DNA of 64,000 nucleotides, from NCBI RefSeq assembly GCF_013177675.1, contig NZ_CP042652.1, forward strand, positions 2,418,001 to 2,482,000. Reading direction: 5' to 3'. The notes beneath the pieces were generated by a model. It had not been told where the DNA came from. It saw only the letters and a list, made by a program, of their open reading frames with translations, and did not search any database. Below are positions 46,858 to 55,455 of this stretch, piece after piece; within the stretch, counting starts at the first letter, position 1, and each line of letters begins with the position of its first letter. Both the position numbers and the translations under genes were made by a program. Origin of the DNA: Arcobacter acticola. GTDB taxonomy: Bacteria; Campylobacterota; Campylobacteria; Campylobacterales; Arcobacteraceae.

Positions 46858-48003
46858 ATGACAAAACAATTATTTCCTTTAGCCTTAGGTGGTTTAGGAA
46901 TAGGAACAACTGAATTTGCAATAATGGGATTACTTCCTGATGTTTCAAGTTCACTTGATGTTTCTATACCAGTAGCAGGTCATCTAATTTCAGCCTATGC
47001 CTTCGGTGTAGTAGTTGGAGCACCAATTTTAGTGGCTCTTAGTGCAAAGTTTCCACCCAAAAATATTTTAATTATTTTCATGCTTATGTTTACTGTTTTT
47101 AATGCCTTATCAATTATTGCACCTGATTATAATACTTTATTAGTTTCAAGATTTTTATCTGGACTTCCCCATGGAGCATTTTTTGGAGTTGCTACTATAG
47201 TAGCTTCACGTTTGGCAAAAAAAGGTAAGGAAGCTCAAGCTATTGCTTCTATTTTTACAGGTCTTACACTTGCTATTTTACTTATGGTTCCTTTAGTTAC
47301 TTTTATAGGACATCATCTTAATTGGAGATATGCCTTTGGCGTTGTTTCTCTTTTGGGTTTATTAACTATTTTATTTTTATATATTTGGTTACCTTCTATG
47401 AAACCACTTAGAAGTGTAAGTTTTAAGGAAGAATTAGAATTTTTCAAAACAATAAAAGCTTGGCATATTTTAACTATTGTGGCAATTGGATTTGCTGGTT
47501 TATTTGCTTGGTTTAGTTATATTGCACCTCTTTTAATTAATATTGCAGGTTTTGATATTGAAGTGGTTTCTTATTTAATGATAGTTGCAGGTGCTGGTAT
47601 GGTTGTTGGAAATATTATTGGAGGATATTTAGCGGACAAAAGAGATCCTGTAATTGTTTCTATTTTTTTACTTTTTTTAATGGTTATATCATTACTTTTA
47701 GTATTTTTCTTTTCAGAGAGCAAAATTGTTTCAGTAATACTTACTTTTGTTTGTAGTGCTTTAGCCTTATCTTTTGGAAGTCCAATAAACATGATTATGT
47801 TAAAAAGTGCTAAACATTCAGAAATGTTAGCAGCAGCATTTATCCAAGCTGGTTTTAACGTAGCAAATTCATTGGGAGCATTATTAGGAGGGATTCCATT
47901 ATTATATGGTTTATCTTTTAACTATCCAGCATTAGTAGGAGCAGGAATGGCACTTTTTGGAGCTGTTTTATGTTTGATTTTTTATAGAAAATATGAAAGA
48001 TAA
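46858..48003 (+). CDS. MFS transporter (AraJ-like efflux permease)
   Basis: 381 residues, 12 predicted membrane helices. GLGIGTTEFAIMGLLPDVSS at the N-terminus and LISAYAFGVVVGAP with the GxLADKRD-type loop (GGYLADKRDP) are typical of the AraJ/YdhP drug:H+ antiporter group. Inner-membrane exporter, substrate unknown. Single gene. Confidence 0.9.
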   Translation: MTKQLFPLALGGLGIGTTEFAIMGLLPDVSSSLDVSIPVAGHLISAYAFGVVVGAPILVALSAKFPPKNILIIFMLMFTVFNALSIIAPDYNTLLVSRFLSGLPHGAFFGVATIVASRLAKKGKEAQAIASIFTGLTLAILLMVPLVTFIGHHLNWRYAFGVVSLLGLLTILFLYIWLPSMKPLRSVSFKEELEFFKTIKAWHILTIVAIGFAGLFAWFSYIAPLLINIAGFDIEVVSYLMIVAGAGMVVGNIIGGYLADKRDPVIVSIFLLFLMVISLLLVFFFSESKIVSVILTFVCSALALSFGSPINMIMLKSAKHSEMLAAAFIQAGFNVANSLGALLGGIPLLYGLSFNYPALVGAGMALFGAVLCLIFYRKYER

Positions 48004-48027
48004 ACTCTTTCATATTTAATATTTATT

Positions 48028-48219
48028 TTATAAAATCTCTTGAACACGACCAACTTGTCCATCTTGAAGTCTAACTTTGATTCCATGGGGATGAGTTGGT
48101 GAATTTGTTAGAATATCTTTAACAATACCTTGAGTTAAATTTCCACTTCTTTGATCTTGTTTTAAAACAATATTAACTTTTAATCCTTGTTTTATATTAA
48201 ATCTTTTTTTTGGATCCAT
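48028..48219 (-). CDS. YwbE family protein
   Basis: 63 residues: GLKVNIVLKQDQRSGNLTQG, VKDILTNSPTHPHGIKVRL and QVGRVQEIL are the complete YwbE signature. Function unknown; a small SH3-like barrel. Its start overlaps the stop of the upstream gene by one base. Confidence 0.88.
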   Translation of the reverse strand: MDPKKRFNIKQGLKVNIVLKQDQRSGNLTQGIVKDILTNSPTHPHGIKVRLQDGQVGRVQEIL

Positions 48220-48719
48220 TATATTTCTTCATCTCTATTATAAGTTAAAATATCTTTTGCAAAATCAATATGGTAGAAAAATATTATTTTATAAATCATT
48301 GAAACTTTTGTTTTTTTCTCAATTGATGTATCTAAAATAGAAAATGTAAAACCTAATAATTCTTCTTCTTTTTTAGGCGTAACTTTAATAGAAACAGGTT
48401 TTAATGTTCTCATCATATTCATAGTTTCTTTATAATCTTTTGGATTTAAACCATTTAGCATATCTCCATCTCTTTCTTCTTTTCTCATGGCAGTAAATAG
48501 TTGATCTAAACTATCTTTAAATATTTGTTTATTCCAATTTAATTTTGCCTTTGCAAAGTGAAATACACAACTTTTATTTAATAAAGCATGTGGTTTTTCT
48601 TTTTTAATATCTTCAATCATTTGAAGGAAAACATTAGTTCCTCCAATACTCATAGCGAATCCCTTTACTTCTTCATGTAATTCGCTTTTAATTTTTGAAT
48701 CTAATTCACTAAAATTCAT
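48219..48719 (-). CDS. hypothetical protein
   Basis: 166 residues, soluble, no signal peptide. Alpha-helical N-terminus (SELDSKIKSELHEEVKGFAM), a middle part with KSCVFHFAKAKLNW, and a C-terminal beta/alpha part SFTFSILDTSIEKKTKVSMIYK. I do not recognise the family. It is coupled to ywbE. Confidence 0.55.
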   Translation of the reverse strand: MNFSELDSKIKSELHEEVKGFAMSIGGTNVFLQMIEDIKKEKPHALLNKSCVFHFAKAKLNWNKQIFKDSLDQLFTAMRKEERDGDMLNGLNPKDYKETMNMMRTLKPVSIKVTPKKEEELLGFTFSILDTSIEKKTKVSMIYKIIFFYHIDFAKDILTYNRDEEI

Positions 48720-48766
48720 ATTATTCCTCTTATTTTACTTTTTATTTTAATAGTATAGCTAAATTA

Positions 48767-49582
48767 TCATCTATATGAAGATTTTGAGTTTTTTATATCT
48801 ACATTATAAAATCCGTTATTTGCCAAAAATATTTTAATCTCTTGATTAATAAATTTATTTTTAGGTCCCTTGATTATCTCTAAAATCGGAGGTTTATTCT
48901 CACAAAAATAATCAAATTTTAATTCAAAATAAGGGATAAGATTTCCACATACAGCTCTAAACATCATTTGAGATAAGTTATTTTTAAATATAAATTGTTT
49001 AGTTTGTTCATCTTCTATTATAATTGGATTATGAATTAATCTAACTTCTTGTTCTTCCATAAAAAGTTCATTTTTTGATTTAGCTGATAAATTATTTATC
49101 TCACTTATTATATTTTCACAATATTCTTCAAATTCTTTTGATTCAAAGTTTATCTTATCATCTAAATTTAAAAGTGGTTCTAATATTTTTTCTATTTCTA
49201 CTTCTTGTTGTTTTTCATCATATAAAACCTCTGAAGTTTTAATCAAATCATTTTGTTCAAAATAGTCTGTGTTAAATCCAATTGCAATACCAAAACCATC
49301 ATTTGCATAAGCTCGCCATTGACTTAATAAATCATCACCTTGAGAAAATGAAGCTATATAAACTGTTGGTTGTTGATTTTCAAATAATTTTATAAAACTA
49401 TTAAACTTTTCATATGAATTCTTATTTGTATATTCTTTTATCTTTTTTAAAACTTTATCTTTAATCCAATGTATCTCTTTGTAATCATTTAAATTATAAA
49501 CAGAACTAAGCCATATTGCTTTATTTTGTATTATCGCTTTAAATGATTCAACGTTGCAATAGTGATATATAATTTTCCCCAT
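48767..49582 (-). CDS. DUF2971 family protein
   Basis: 271 residues. Begins IIYHYCNVESFKAIIQNKAIW and has SLSxV-NLNDYKEIHW, YIASFSQGDDLLSQWRAYANDGFGIAIGF, the characteristic DUF2971 pattern with the conserved QWR-YA-DG-G. These proteins occur in accessory regions and toxin-like or defence neighbourhoods, but no activity is established. It marks the left side of the accessory island here. Confidence 0.82.
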   Translation of the reverse strand: MGKIIYHYCNVESFKAIIQNKAIWLSSVYNLNDYKEIHWIKDKVLKKIKEYTNKNSYEKFNSFIKLFENQQPTVYIASFSQGDDLLSQWRAYANDGFGIAIGFNTDYFEQNDLIKTSEVLYDEKQQEVEIEKILEPLLNLDDKINFESKEFEEYCENIISEINNLSAKSKNELFMEEQEVRLIHNPIIIEDEQTKQFIFKNNLSQMMFRAVCGNLIPYFELKFDYFCENKPPILEIIKGPKNKFINQEIKIFLANNGFYNVDIKNSKSSYR

Positions 49583-49660
49583 GAATACTCCTAAAAAAAA
49601 TATTATACTCTATAAATTTTTATATTGAAATATTTTGACTAAGATAATTTTTATATAATA

Positions 49661-49763
49661 ATATATAGAAATATATAAAAGCATATAGTATTATATATTT
49701 ATAAATATTTTGATATAATTTGACTATATAAGACAATATATTATATAAAAATATATAGAAATA
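49661..49763 (+). repeat. direct repeats and AT-rich region before the parA-like gene
   Basis: A 13-bp repeat ATATATAGAAATA occurs at 49661-49673 and 49751-49763, with further degenerate ATATATA motifs and palindrome-like ATATAT tracts between. It could be a centromere/operator site for the partition pair or simply the promoter region. Confidence 0.4.
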
Positions 49764-49780
49764 ATTCAAAGGAGCCCAAA

Positions 49781-50377
49781 TTGTCATTTGTAGTATATAG
49801 TATTAAAGGTGGTGTTGGTAAAACAACTTTATCTGTACAGATTTCACAGATGTTTGATTATACATATGTAACAAACGATTCACACTCATCAGCACACAAT
49901 TTAATGCCTGAAGAAAAAGGTTTTTTAGTTTCAAGTGAGGAATATGATGAAATTCCATTTGATGAAAATATAGTTTACGATTTTGGTGGATTTAAAGATA
50001 CAAGAATTAACAATATTATTAAACAAGCTAATAAAATCATAATCCCAACTTTAACATCAATTGTTGATGTACAAGCTACAATGGCTACATTAAAAGATGT
50101 GGCACAAATAAATAAGAATATAATAATTGCAATAAATAGAACAAAAAACAACAATAAAGCAATTGAATTAAAAGAGTACCTTGCAGAAGAAATAAAAAAA
50201 TCATTTCAAGACTTAGATATTTCTATAATTTTTGTAAGAGAATCATCTGTTTTGGAAGATAGTTTATTTGATTGTGAGTACGTTGAAACTAAAGCTGGAA
50301 CTAATAGATTTAAAAGACACATTTATAGAAATGCCATAGAAGATATGACTATACTAAAAAAAGATTTGGAAAAATAA
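49781..50377 (+). CDS. ParA-like ATPase
   Basis: 198 residues from a TTG start that follows AAAGGAGCCC. Deviant Walker A KGGVGKTTLSVQ, a shortened switch region IVYDFGGFKDTRIN and IIIPTLTSIVDVQATM. It is a small ParA/MinD-type P-loop ATPase of the orphan or plasmid kind. An adjacent small basic protein (1-base gap) replaces a classical ParB, which points to a plasmid-derived partition module stranded in the chromosome. Confidence 0.88.
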   Translation: MSFVVYSIKGGVGKTTLSVQISQMFDYTYVTNDSHSSAHNLMPEEKGFLVSSEEYDEIPFDENIVYDFGGFKDTRINNIIKQANKIIIPTLTSIVDVQATMATLKDVAQINKNIIIAINRTKNNNKAIELKEYLAEEIKKSFQDLDISIIFVRESSVLEDSLFDCEYVETKAGTNRFKRHIYRNAIEDMTILKKDLEK

Positions 50378-50378
50378 A

Positions 50379-50645
50379 ATGGGATATGCAGATAAATTAA
50401 AAAAAAATAGCTCTAAAATACAAACTAGCGAAAAAGTATTAGATGAAAGTACAAAAAAGAAGCAATTAGGACGACCTAAAAAAGATCAAAATCTAGTAAG
50501 AAGCACAGCTATTCCAGTAGCTTTAAATCAAGTTGAAAAAGAATGGATTGAAGAACAAGCTTTAAAAATGTCAAAGGAAATTGGAACAAAGATTACAACA
50601 TCAGCTTGGATGAGAATGACATTATTAAAAGATATGGAGAAATAA
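50379..50645 (+). CDS. small basic partner of the ParA-like ATPase
   Basis: 88 residues. Lys-rich N-terminus with an AT-hook-like LGRPKKDQN, then a C-terminal helical part (EKEWIEEQALKMSKEIGTKI-TTSAWMRM) reminiscent of ribbon-helix-helix DNA binders. Likely the DNA-binding component that loads ParA or regulates the pair; inferred from position. Confidence 0.65.
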   Translation: MGYADKLKKNSSKIQTSEKVLDESTKKKQLGRPKKDQNLVRSTAIPVALNQVEKEWIEEQALKMSKEIGTKITTSAWMRMTLLKDMEK

Positions 50646-50684
50646 AACTCTTATTTTTTTGATTAATTAAAACAAAAAATCTCT

Positions 50685-50718
50685 ACTGATAAAAGAGACT
50701 ATTTTCTCCTTTATCAGT
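50685..50718. terminator. bidirectional hairpin between the par module and the secreted-protein gene
   Basis: 14-bp stem ACTGATAAAAGAGA / TCTCCTTTATCAGT with one mismatch, between convergent genes, A-rich on the left and T-containing on the right. Confidence 0.6.
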
Positions 50719-50742
50719 TAATATAAAGATAAGTGATTAATT

Positions 50743-51681
50743 TTATTTAACTTGATATCTAAATAATATAAGATTATCTAAAACTAGATTACTAGACCAA
50801 ATAAAAGAAGCCCCTGCCCCTGTGAATTTCTCTTGAAAATTCATATAAGCATTTTTATTAATTACACCAATTTCATCTTCTGTATATTCAACAGCTTTTG
50901 GCCAAGATAAATATTTATTATTTGATTGCCAGTCTATTGGTATATCCCAATGTAGTGAATATGTTTCTTTGTATTCATCTAAACTTTTTGTATCACAATC
51001 TTTTGTTATACGTTCATTTCCATTTTCTTTTACACATGATAAATCATAAATAGGAGATGTATAAAAAGTTTGAGCTTTCCACTTAGAATTTGTAATAGTT
51101 CCATCTGAGAAACTAGCAATCAAACCACCATCACCTGGATGAAAACGTTTACCTCTATTGCTTTCACTACCTAAACCAGAGTTTTCTTCCCAATCAACAA
51201 CCTTAATTGCGATTTCATATGGTTTTTTAACTTTAAATTTTACAACACTAGAATTAAAAGGTGTAAAAGGAACAGAATCAACTCCTACTAGTTTGCCATT
51301 TATAAATAATTCAAAATAATTATCTGCAAAGATATAACCTGTGATTACCTCTGCATCTTTATCTATTTCAATAACAGGGACTGATGATAAATCAACATCA
51401 GCTAAAGATTGAGGTTTTACATTAGTGCATTCGTTGTATAAATCACTTGCAAAGTTTTTAGTTTCATACTGAACTTTTGCTGGTACTGTAAATTCTTTTC
51501 CATTAATAGTTTGAATACCAATAGGTGATGGTCTTGAATGTCCATTTTCACAACTAAATAAATTTTCAATTTGTACTTGAGCTTTTCCTTTTGCTATTTG
51601 TGCAGATTCAGAATATTCAGTAAAAGCAAGTAAAGGTGTTAAACATAATATTGATCCTAAGGATAGTAGTTTTATTTTCAT
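50743..51681 (-). CDS. secreted protein of unknown function
   Basis: 312 residues with a signal peptide (MKIKLLSLGSILCLTPLLAF). The mature part is beta-rich: GYIFADNYFELFINGKLVGVD resembles the jelly-roll core of galactose-binding-like modules, then HPGDGGLIASFSDGTITNS, a Cys pair region (DLSCVKENGNERITKDCD) and SSNLVLDNLILFRYQVK at the end. Probably periplasmic or exported, possibly carbohydrate-binding. No named family recognised. Confidence 0.6.
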   Translation of the reverse strand: MKIKLLSLGSILCLTPLLAFTEYSESAQIAKGKAQVQIENLFSCENGHSRPSPIGIQTINGKEFTVPAKVQYETKNFASDLYNECTNVKPQSLADVDLSSVPVIEIDKDAEVITGYIFADNYFELFINGKLVGVDSVPFTPFNSSVVKFKVKKPYEIAIKVVDWEENSGLGSESNRGKRFHPGDGGLIASFSDGTITNSKWKAQTFYTSPIYDLSCVKENGNERITKDCDTKSLDEYKETYSLHWDIPIDWQSNNKYLSWPKAVEYTEDEIGVINKNAYMNFQEKFTGAGASFIWSSNLVLDNLILFRYQVK

Positions 51682-51818
51682 TTTAATCTCCCTCGTATTT
51701 CTTATATTCTAGTTTAATTTTATTAATACACATATTAAGTTGTTTTAAATGAATTTAAATCAATTTAGCGCTATTTAGATTTGTTTGAATCCAACTTCTT
51801 TTTGTATATTTAAAAATT

Positions 51819-51940
51819 AAATACTATAAATACAGTATTTTAATTTATATTCAATAAAGATAAACAATAAATACTGTATTTAAAGTATTATTATTGACAA
51901 AGAATAATTTTTTATTTATAATACTATAAATAAAGTATTA
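51819..51940 (+). promoter_or_regulatory. hipBA promoter with three operator-like repeats
   Basis: TTGACA (51894-51899), 17 bases, TATAAT (51917-51922): an excellent sigma-70 promoter. Palindromes of the type AATACT..AGTATT or ATACTGTATT lie at 51819-51840, 51867-51890 and 51920-51940, the last over the -10 box, as expected for HipB autorepression. Confidence 0.75.
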
Positions 51941-51951
51941 AAGAGGATTAA

Positions 51952-52206
51952 ATGGCTAAGAAAATAAAACCAACAGAATATCCTACTTCAGATCTTGAAT
52001 TAACAGCAGAATATTTAGGTAAATTTATTAGAGCAAAAAGAACAAATTCAAATCTAACTTCTCACCAAACAGCACTGTTATGCAATGTTCCAGTTGATGT
52101 TATTACAAAATTAGAGAATAATAGTGGTGGAGTTACCCTTGATAGTTTTTTGAAAGTAATAAATGGACTTAGTATTAATATTGAATTAACAAGAGATAAT
52201 AAATGA
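51952..52206 (+). CDS. hipB: HipB-type antitoxin/repressor
   Basis: 84 residues with an HTH_3 DNA-binding domain (LTSHQTALLCNVPVDVITKLENN) and a typical LDSFLKVINGLSINIEL end. RBS AAAGAGG. Its stop overlaps the hipA start (ATGA), the usual coupling. It should neutralise HipA and repress the operon. Confidence 0.88.
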   Translation: MAKKIKPTEYPTSDLELTAEYLGKFIRAKRTNSNLTSHQTALLCNVPVDVITKLENNSGGVTLDSFLKVINGLSINIELTRDNK

Positions 52207-53510
52207 AACATACTATAAATATATTTTGCAATAATGACTATGTAGGTTTTATAGAAATTGATTTAGATTCGAATAATGCAAAATTAAATTATGATGATAA
52301 TTGGAAAGAAATAGGATTTGAATTATCTCCACATCTAAAATTCAATAAAGAAATAGATTCAAATAGTATAAAGAAATTTATATCTAATCTTTTACCTGAA
52401 GGTAAAGGATTAGAATTTGTTAGTGAAATTTTACAAATTTCTAAAGCTAATAAATTTGCATTAATTGAAGCAATTGGTAATGAAACAGCAGGAGCTATTA
52501 CCTTTACTTCAAATAAAGAGATTGTTACGAGTTTTAGAGAAATTAGTAATGAAGAATTAACTCAAAGAATTATAAATAGAGATAGTATAAATATTACTCT
52601 TTGGGATAAAAAAACAAGGCTTAGTCTTGCAGGTGTTCAAGATAAGTTACCATTAGTTGTTTTAGATGATAATAACTATGGGATAGGAGAAGGAAGAATT
52701 GCTTCTACTCATATATTAAAATTTGAGAAAATAAATAATAGTTATTTGGTTTTAAATGAATACTTTTGTATGAAGTTAGCTAAGTTGTGTGGCTTAGATG
52801 TAGCAGAAGTAGAAATAAAGAAATTTGCTACTCAAAATGTTTTATTTGTAAAAAGATTTGATAGAGAACTTTTAATAAATGAAGATGGCTCTTTTGAAGT
52901 TTTGAAAAAACATATAATAGATGCTTGTCAATTATTAAATTTAGATGTTGCTGTCAAATATGAAAAAGTTTATACAGATGCAAGAGGTGAAGCAAATTTT
53001 AAAAACTTATTTGAATACTCGAAATTATCAACAAATAAGATTTTAACAAAATTAAATCTTCTAAAGTGGACTTTATTTAATTTATGCATAAACAACTATG
53101 ATGCTCATGCAAAAAATATATCATTTTTTGTAAATAAAAGAAGTTTAGAATTAAGCCCATTATATGATTTAGTAAATATTGCTATGTATCCAGATATACA
53201 TAATGAGTTTGCAATGGCTTTTGGAGATGAGTTTGATTCAAATAAAATAGGTACATTTGATATGGTAGGTTTTTGCGTACATACAAATATACAGCCAAGA
53301 TTAATAAAAAATGAATTGTCATCTATAATTGCAAATATTAAGAAAAATATCGAAACTATAAAAAATGAAACGTTATCTCTTTGCGATGAAAACGAAATTA
53401 ATTTTTTAGAATCTTTAGAAAAAAACATTTTACTAACTTGTAAAAAACACGAAAATATGATTCAAACATTAGTAGATGATTATAAAATTTATAAAAAAGA
53501 ATATGAATAA
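52203..53510 (+). CDS. hipA: HipA-type serine/threonine kinase toxin
   Basis: 435 residues, close to E. coli HipA (440). N-terminal couple_hipA-like domain, then the flexible SLAGVQDKLPL loop (equivalent to the autophosphorylated loop), the kinase catalytic NNYDAHAKNISFF (D and N of the active site) and metal-binding YDLVN. In E. coli HipA inactivates GltX by phosphorylation. All catalytic residues are present. Confidence 0.9.
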   Translation: MKHTINIFCNNDYVGFIEIDLDSNNAKLNYDDNWKEIGFELSPHLKFNKEIDSNSIKKFISNLLPEGKGLEFVSEILQISKANKFALIEAIGNETAGAITFTSNKEIVTSFREISNEELTQRIINRDSINITLWDKKTRLSLAGVQDKLPLVVLDDNNYGIGEGRIASTHILKFEKINNSYLVLNEYFCMKLAKLCGLDVAEVEIKKFATQNVLFVKRFDRELLINEDGSFEVLKKHIIDACQLLNLDVAVKYEKVYTDARGEANFKNLFEYSKLSTNKILTKLNLLKWTLFNLCINNYDAHAKNISFFVNKRSLELSPLYDLVNIAMYPDIHNEFAMAFGDEFDSNKIGTFDMVGFCVHTNIQPRLIKNELSSIIANIKKNIETIKNETLSLCDENEINFLESLEKNILLTCKKHENMIQTLVDDYKIYKKEYE

Positions 53511-53800
53511 TCTAAAATCTGTTTATACAAAAGTATCAGAAGAATAAGCTTTAGATAAGATAAATGAATTCCAGGATATAAAGAGAGAATAATATCCGCA
53601 TATTAACAATCTTAATCAGATTTAATAATTATAAAGTTTCTTTAAATATCTAGAAACTGTTAAAAATTTATATACATAATAAATTCGATAGAATCACTAA
53701 ATTCAACAATAGATTAAGCATTAAAATTAATGTATTTATCAACATTTGATTTACAAATAAATTATTAAGTCCAAAGGTTAAAAGTGTAATAAGATAAGCC
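53505..53800 (+). pseudogene. relic of an IS256-family transposase
   Basis: In three frames with several stops the plus strand reads LKSVYTKVSEE, ALDKINEFQDIK, YPHI, SFFKYLETVKNLYT, then SIESLNSTID and ALKLMYLSTFDLQ. This matches in order the C-terminal region of mutator-type transposases (EEALKxLxEFxxKW ... YPxI ... FFxxP ... IYTTNAIESLNS ... LKLLYL). Heavily decayed; the start abuts the hipA stop. Confidence 0.65.
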
Positions 53801-53978
53801 CTATAAAATGGGCTTATTTGATTAGTTATTTATTTTTTGGGAGCAACTTCATAGGCACGATCTGGAACTAAATTCTTTAATCAATAGCCGTTAAAATAGT
53901 ATTTTCTTGTACCTGAAAAAGTACCGGAAAGAAAAAAAGGGTAAGGATTAATTTCTTTAAGCCTTTTTCAGTAATAAA

Positions 53979-54251
53979 TTAGTTATTAAATAACTGATTA
54001 TGAGTGCCTATTCTTGTTAGCTTTAAATAACCATAATCTATTATATATATTAAAAGCATATCTCCACTAATATGGCATTCTCTAAAGCCCAGATAATTTC
54101 CAATAAGTTCATGGTCTAAAGCTTCGTCTGGAAGTTTTTTATCTTCAAGTAGTAAGCTAACAAAATTTATATATTTTTCATAATGTTTATCTGATAATTT
54201 TGTTTTACCATAATCTTTTATAAATTGTTTTGTTCTAAATAATTTATACAT
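53979..54251 (-). CDS. YafQ-type mRNA interferase toxin
   Basis: 90 residues, RelE superfamily. DHELIG, ECHISGDMLLIY and GTHNQLF supply the histidines and aspartate of the YafQ active site (E. coli H50, H63, D67, H87). It cleaves mRNA on the ribosome. It follows its antitoxin gene by 3 bases. This copy is intact, unlike 59707-59958. Confidence 0.88.
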   Translation of the reverse strand: MYKLFRTKQFIKDYGKTKLSDKHYEKYINFVSLLLEDKKLPDEALDHELIGNYLGFRECHISGDMLLIYIIDYGYLKLTRIGTHNQLFNN

Positions 54252-54254
54252 ATT

Positions 54255-54488
54255 TTATAAATCTTTTAAAGATATTTTTTCACCTTTAAACTCTTTGGCT
54301 TCTTGCATAGCTTTTAGAGTTTCTTTGTTTGGAATTTTCATATCAAAGGGAATACCATTTTGAAGTTTTACCATATTTAAGAACATTACTATTGCTTGAG
54401 AAGTATTAAGCCCTAGTTTTTTAAAAATAGCTTCAGCTTCTTGTTTTAAATCACTATCAACTCTAGCTCTTACAGTTGCATCCATCAT
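54255..54488 (-). CDS. DinJ/RelB-type antitoxin
   Basis: 77 residues: ribbon-helix-helix N-terminus (ATVRARVDSDLKQEAEAIFK) with LGLNTSQAIVMFLNMV and a toxin-binding tail (IPNKETLKAMQEAKEFKGEK). Represses its own promoter and neutralises YafQ. Confidence 0.9.
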   Translation of the reverse strand: MMDATVRARVDSDLKQEAEAIFKKLGLNTSQAIVMFLNMVKLQNGIPFDMKIPNKETLKAMQEAKEFKGEKISLKDL

Positions 54489-54507
54489 TTTAAATCCTTT
54501 TTTATTT

Positions 54508-54536
54508 ATTGTAGCCTATTTGCGCTACAAAGTCAA
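54508..54536 (-). promoter_or_regulatory. dinJ-yafQ promoter and operator
   Basis: On the minus strand: TTGACT (plus 54531-54536), 17 bases, TACAAT (plus 54508-54513). The palindrome TGTAGC..GCTACA (54510-54529) sits between the boxes, as expected for an autoregulatory operator. The second copy lacks this sequence. Confidence 0.7.
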
Positions 54537-54703
54537 TATAATAAGAAACTATATTTAGAAATATTATTTAATATTAGGAAGTGTTAAGATACTAATAAAT
54601 TGATATTTCTGAATTTACACGGTAATTTTTACACTGCCTTTTTACAACACTTGAATACTATGTGTTATAATTAAAACTCAGAAAATATTCTTATCAAAAG
54701 TGT

Positions 54704-55455
54704 TCAAGTATTTCTGGAAACACTGTTCAAATACTCCGTTATATGCACATTTTCTTTGGGTTTCTTTTCCCAATCTATACTACCATATTCATTCTCTATA
54801 TGATTTATAGTACTCTCTATATATTCATTTGGATATTTTGAGCTAAATTCTTCATGCAATACATTACTTAACTCATAAGGTCCTCCAAATAAGTACTGAT
54901 ACCCACCTGCTTTAGTTTCATAAGGTAAGAAATTAGCAGGATCATCATAATTATCAAAAAACCAATCTTTCATTTCTGAAATTGCTAAATCTTTTTCTTC
55001 TAAATCATCATCAGTATTTGTATTTCTATTTCTCGATGGATAAATATATAACAATTTTTCATTATCATTTTCATAAACATTACAATTTTTATCTACACCA
55101 TATATATAGTTGCCATCATATTCAATTTTATATTATTTTTTTACTAATAATAAACTATTATTTATTATATTACTTGAATTGCTTTCCAATGCAAATTCAA
55201 CTTCATTTAAATCATCTTGAATTTCATCTATTAGATCCATTAAATACGTAGTATCGAATTCATAAGAAATTAAAAAACTATCGTCAGGAACATCGTCTTC
55301 ATTTGAATAATCTTCTGAATTATATATATACTCTCCTTCTGAGTAAGGATTTAATTTTTCAATAAATTCTTCTAATACTTCTTTTTTCTCTTCTAAAGTA
55401 GAATAAAAAGTATTTTCATTTTTAGTTAAATCAAATTGATAATTACAAGGAAGAA
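54704..55455 (-). pseudogene. decayed gene with a conserved DPANFLPYETKAGGYQYLFGG domain
   Basis: An in-frame TAA near 55133 splits one reading frame: an acidic upstream part (STLEEKKEVLEEFIEKLNPY, EDDVPDDSFLISYEFDTTYL) and a downstream 116-residue open part with EMKDWFFDNYDDPANFLPYE and GGYQYLFGGPYELSNVLHEE. The downstream motif resembles a domain seen at the N-terminus of HEPN-associated accessory proteins; that comparison is from memory. The 5' end is missing, abutting unrelated DNA near 55455. Low-quality gene, probably dead. Confidence 0.55.

Larger units (their letters stand above)
53836..54513. repeat. duplicated toxin-antitoxin segment, copy A
   Basis: About 680 bp, repeated with small changes at 59530-60213. 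It includes the DinJ/YafQ genes and a ~140-bp downstream tail with the shared stretches GGCACGATCTGGAACTAAA and AATCAATAGCCGTTAAAATA. Copy B has an extra ~19-bp internal duplication in the tail. Confidence 0.85.

Noticed and set aside
49600-49780. A CRISPR-like array in the AT repeats before parA
   Set aside because: Only two exact 13-bp repeats, irregular spacing and no spacers of constant size.
52983-53428. Minus-strand ORF inside hipA
   Set aside because: Shadow of the HipA kinase frame; no independent features.
54982-55251. 89-residue hydrophobic plus-strand ORF
   Set aside because: Leu/Tyr/His-rich composition typical of antisense AT-rich DNA; it is opposite the decayed minus-strand gene.
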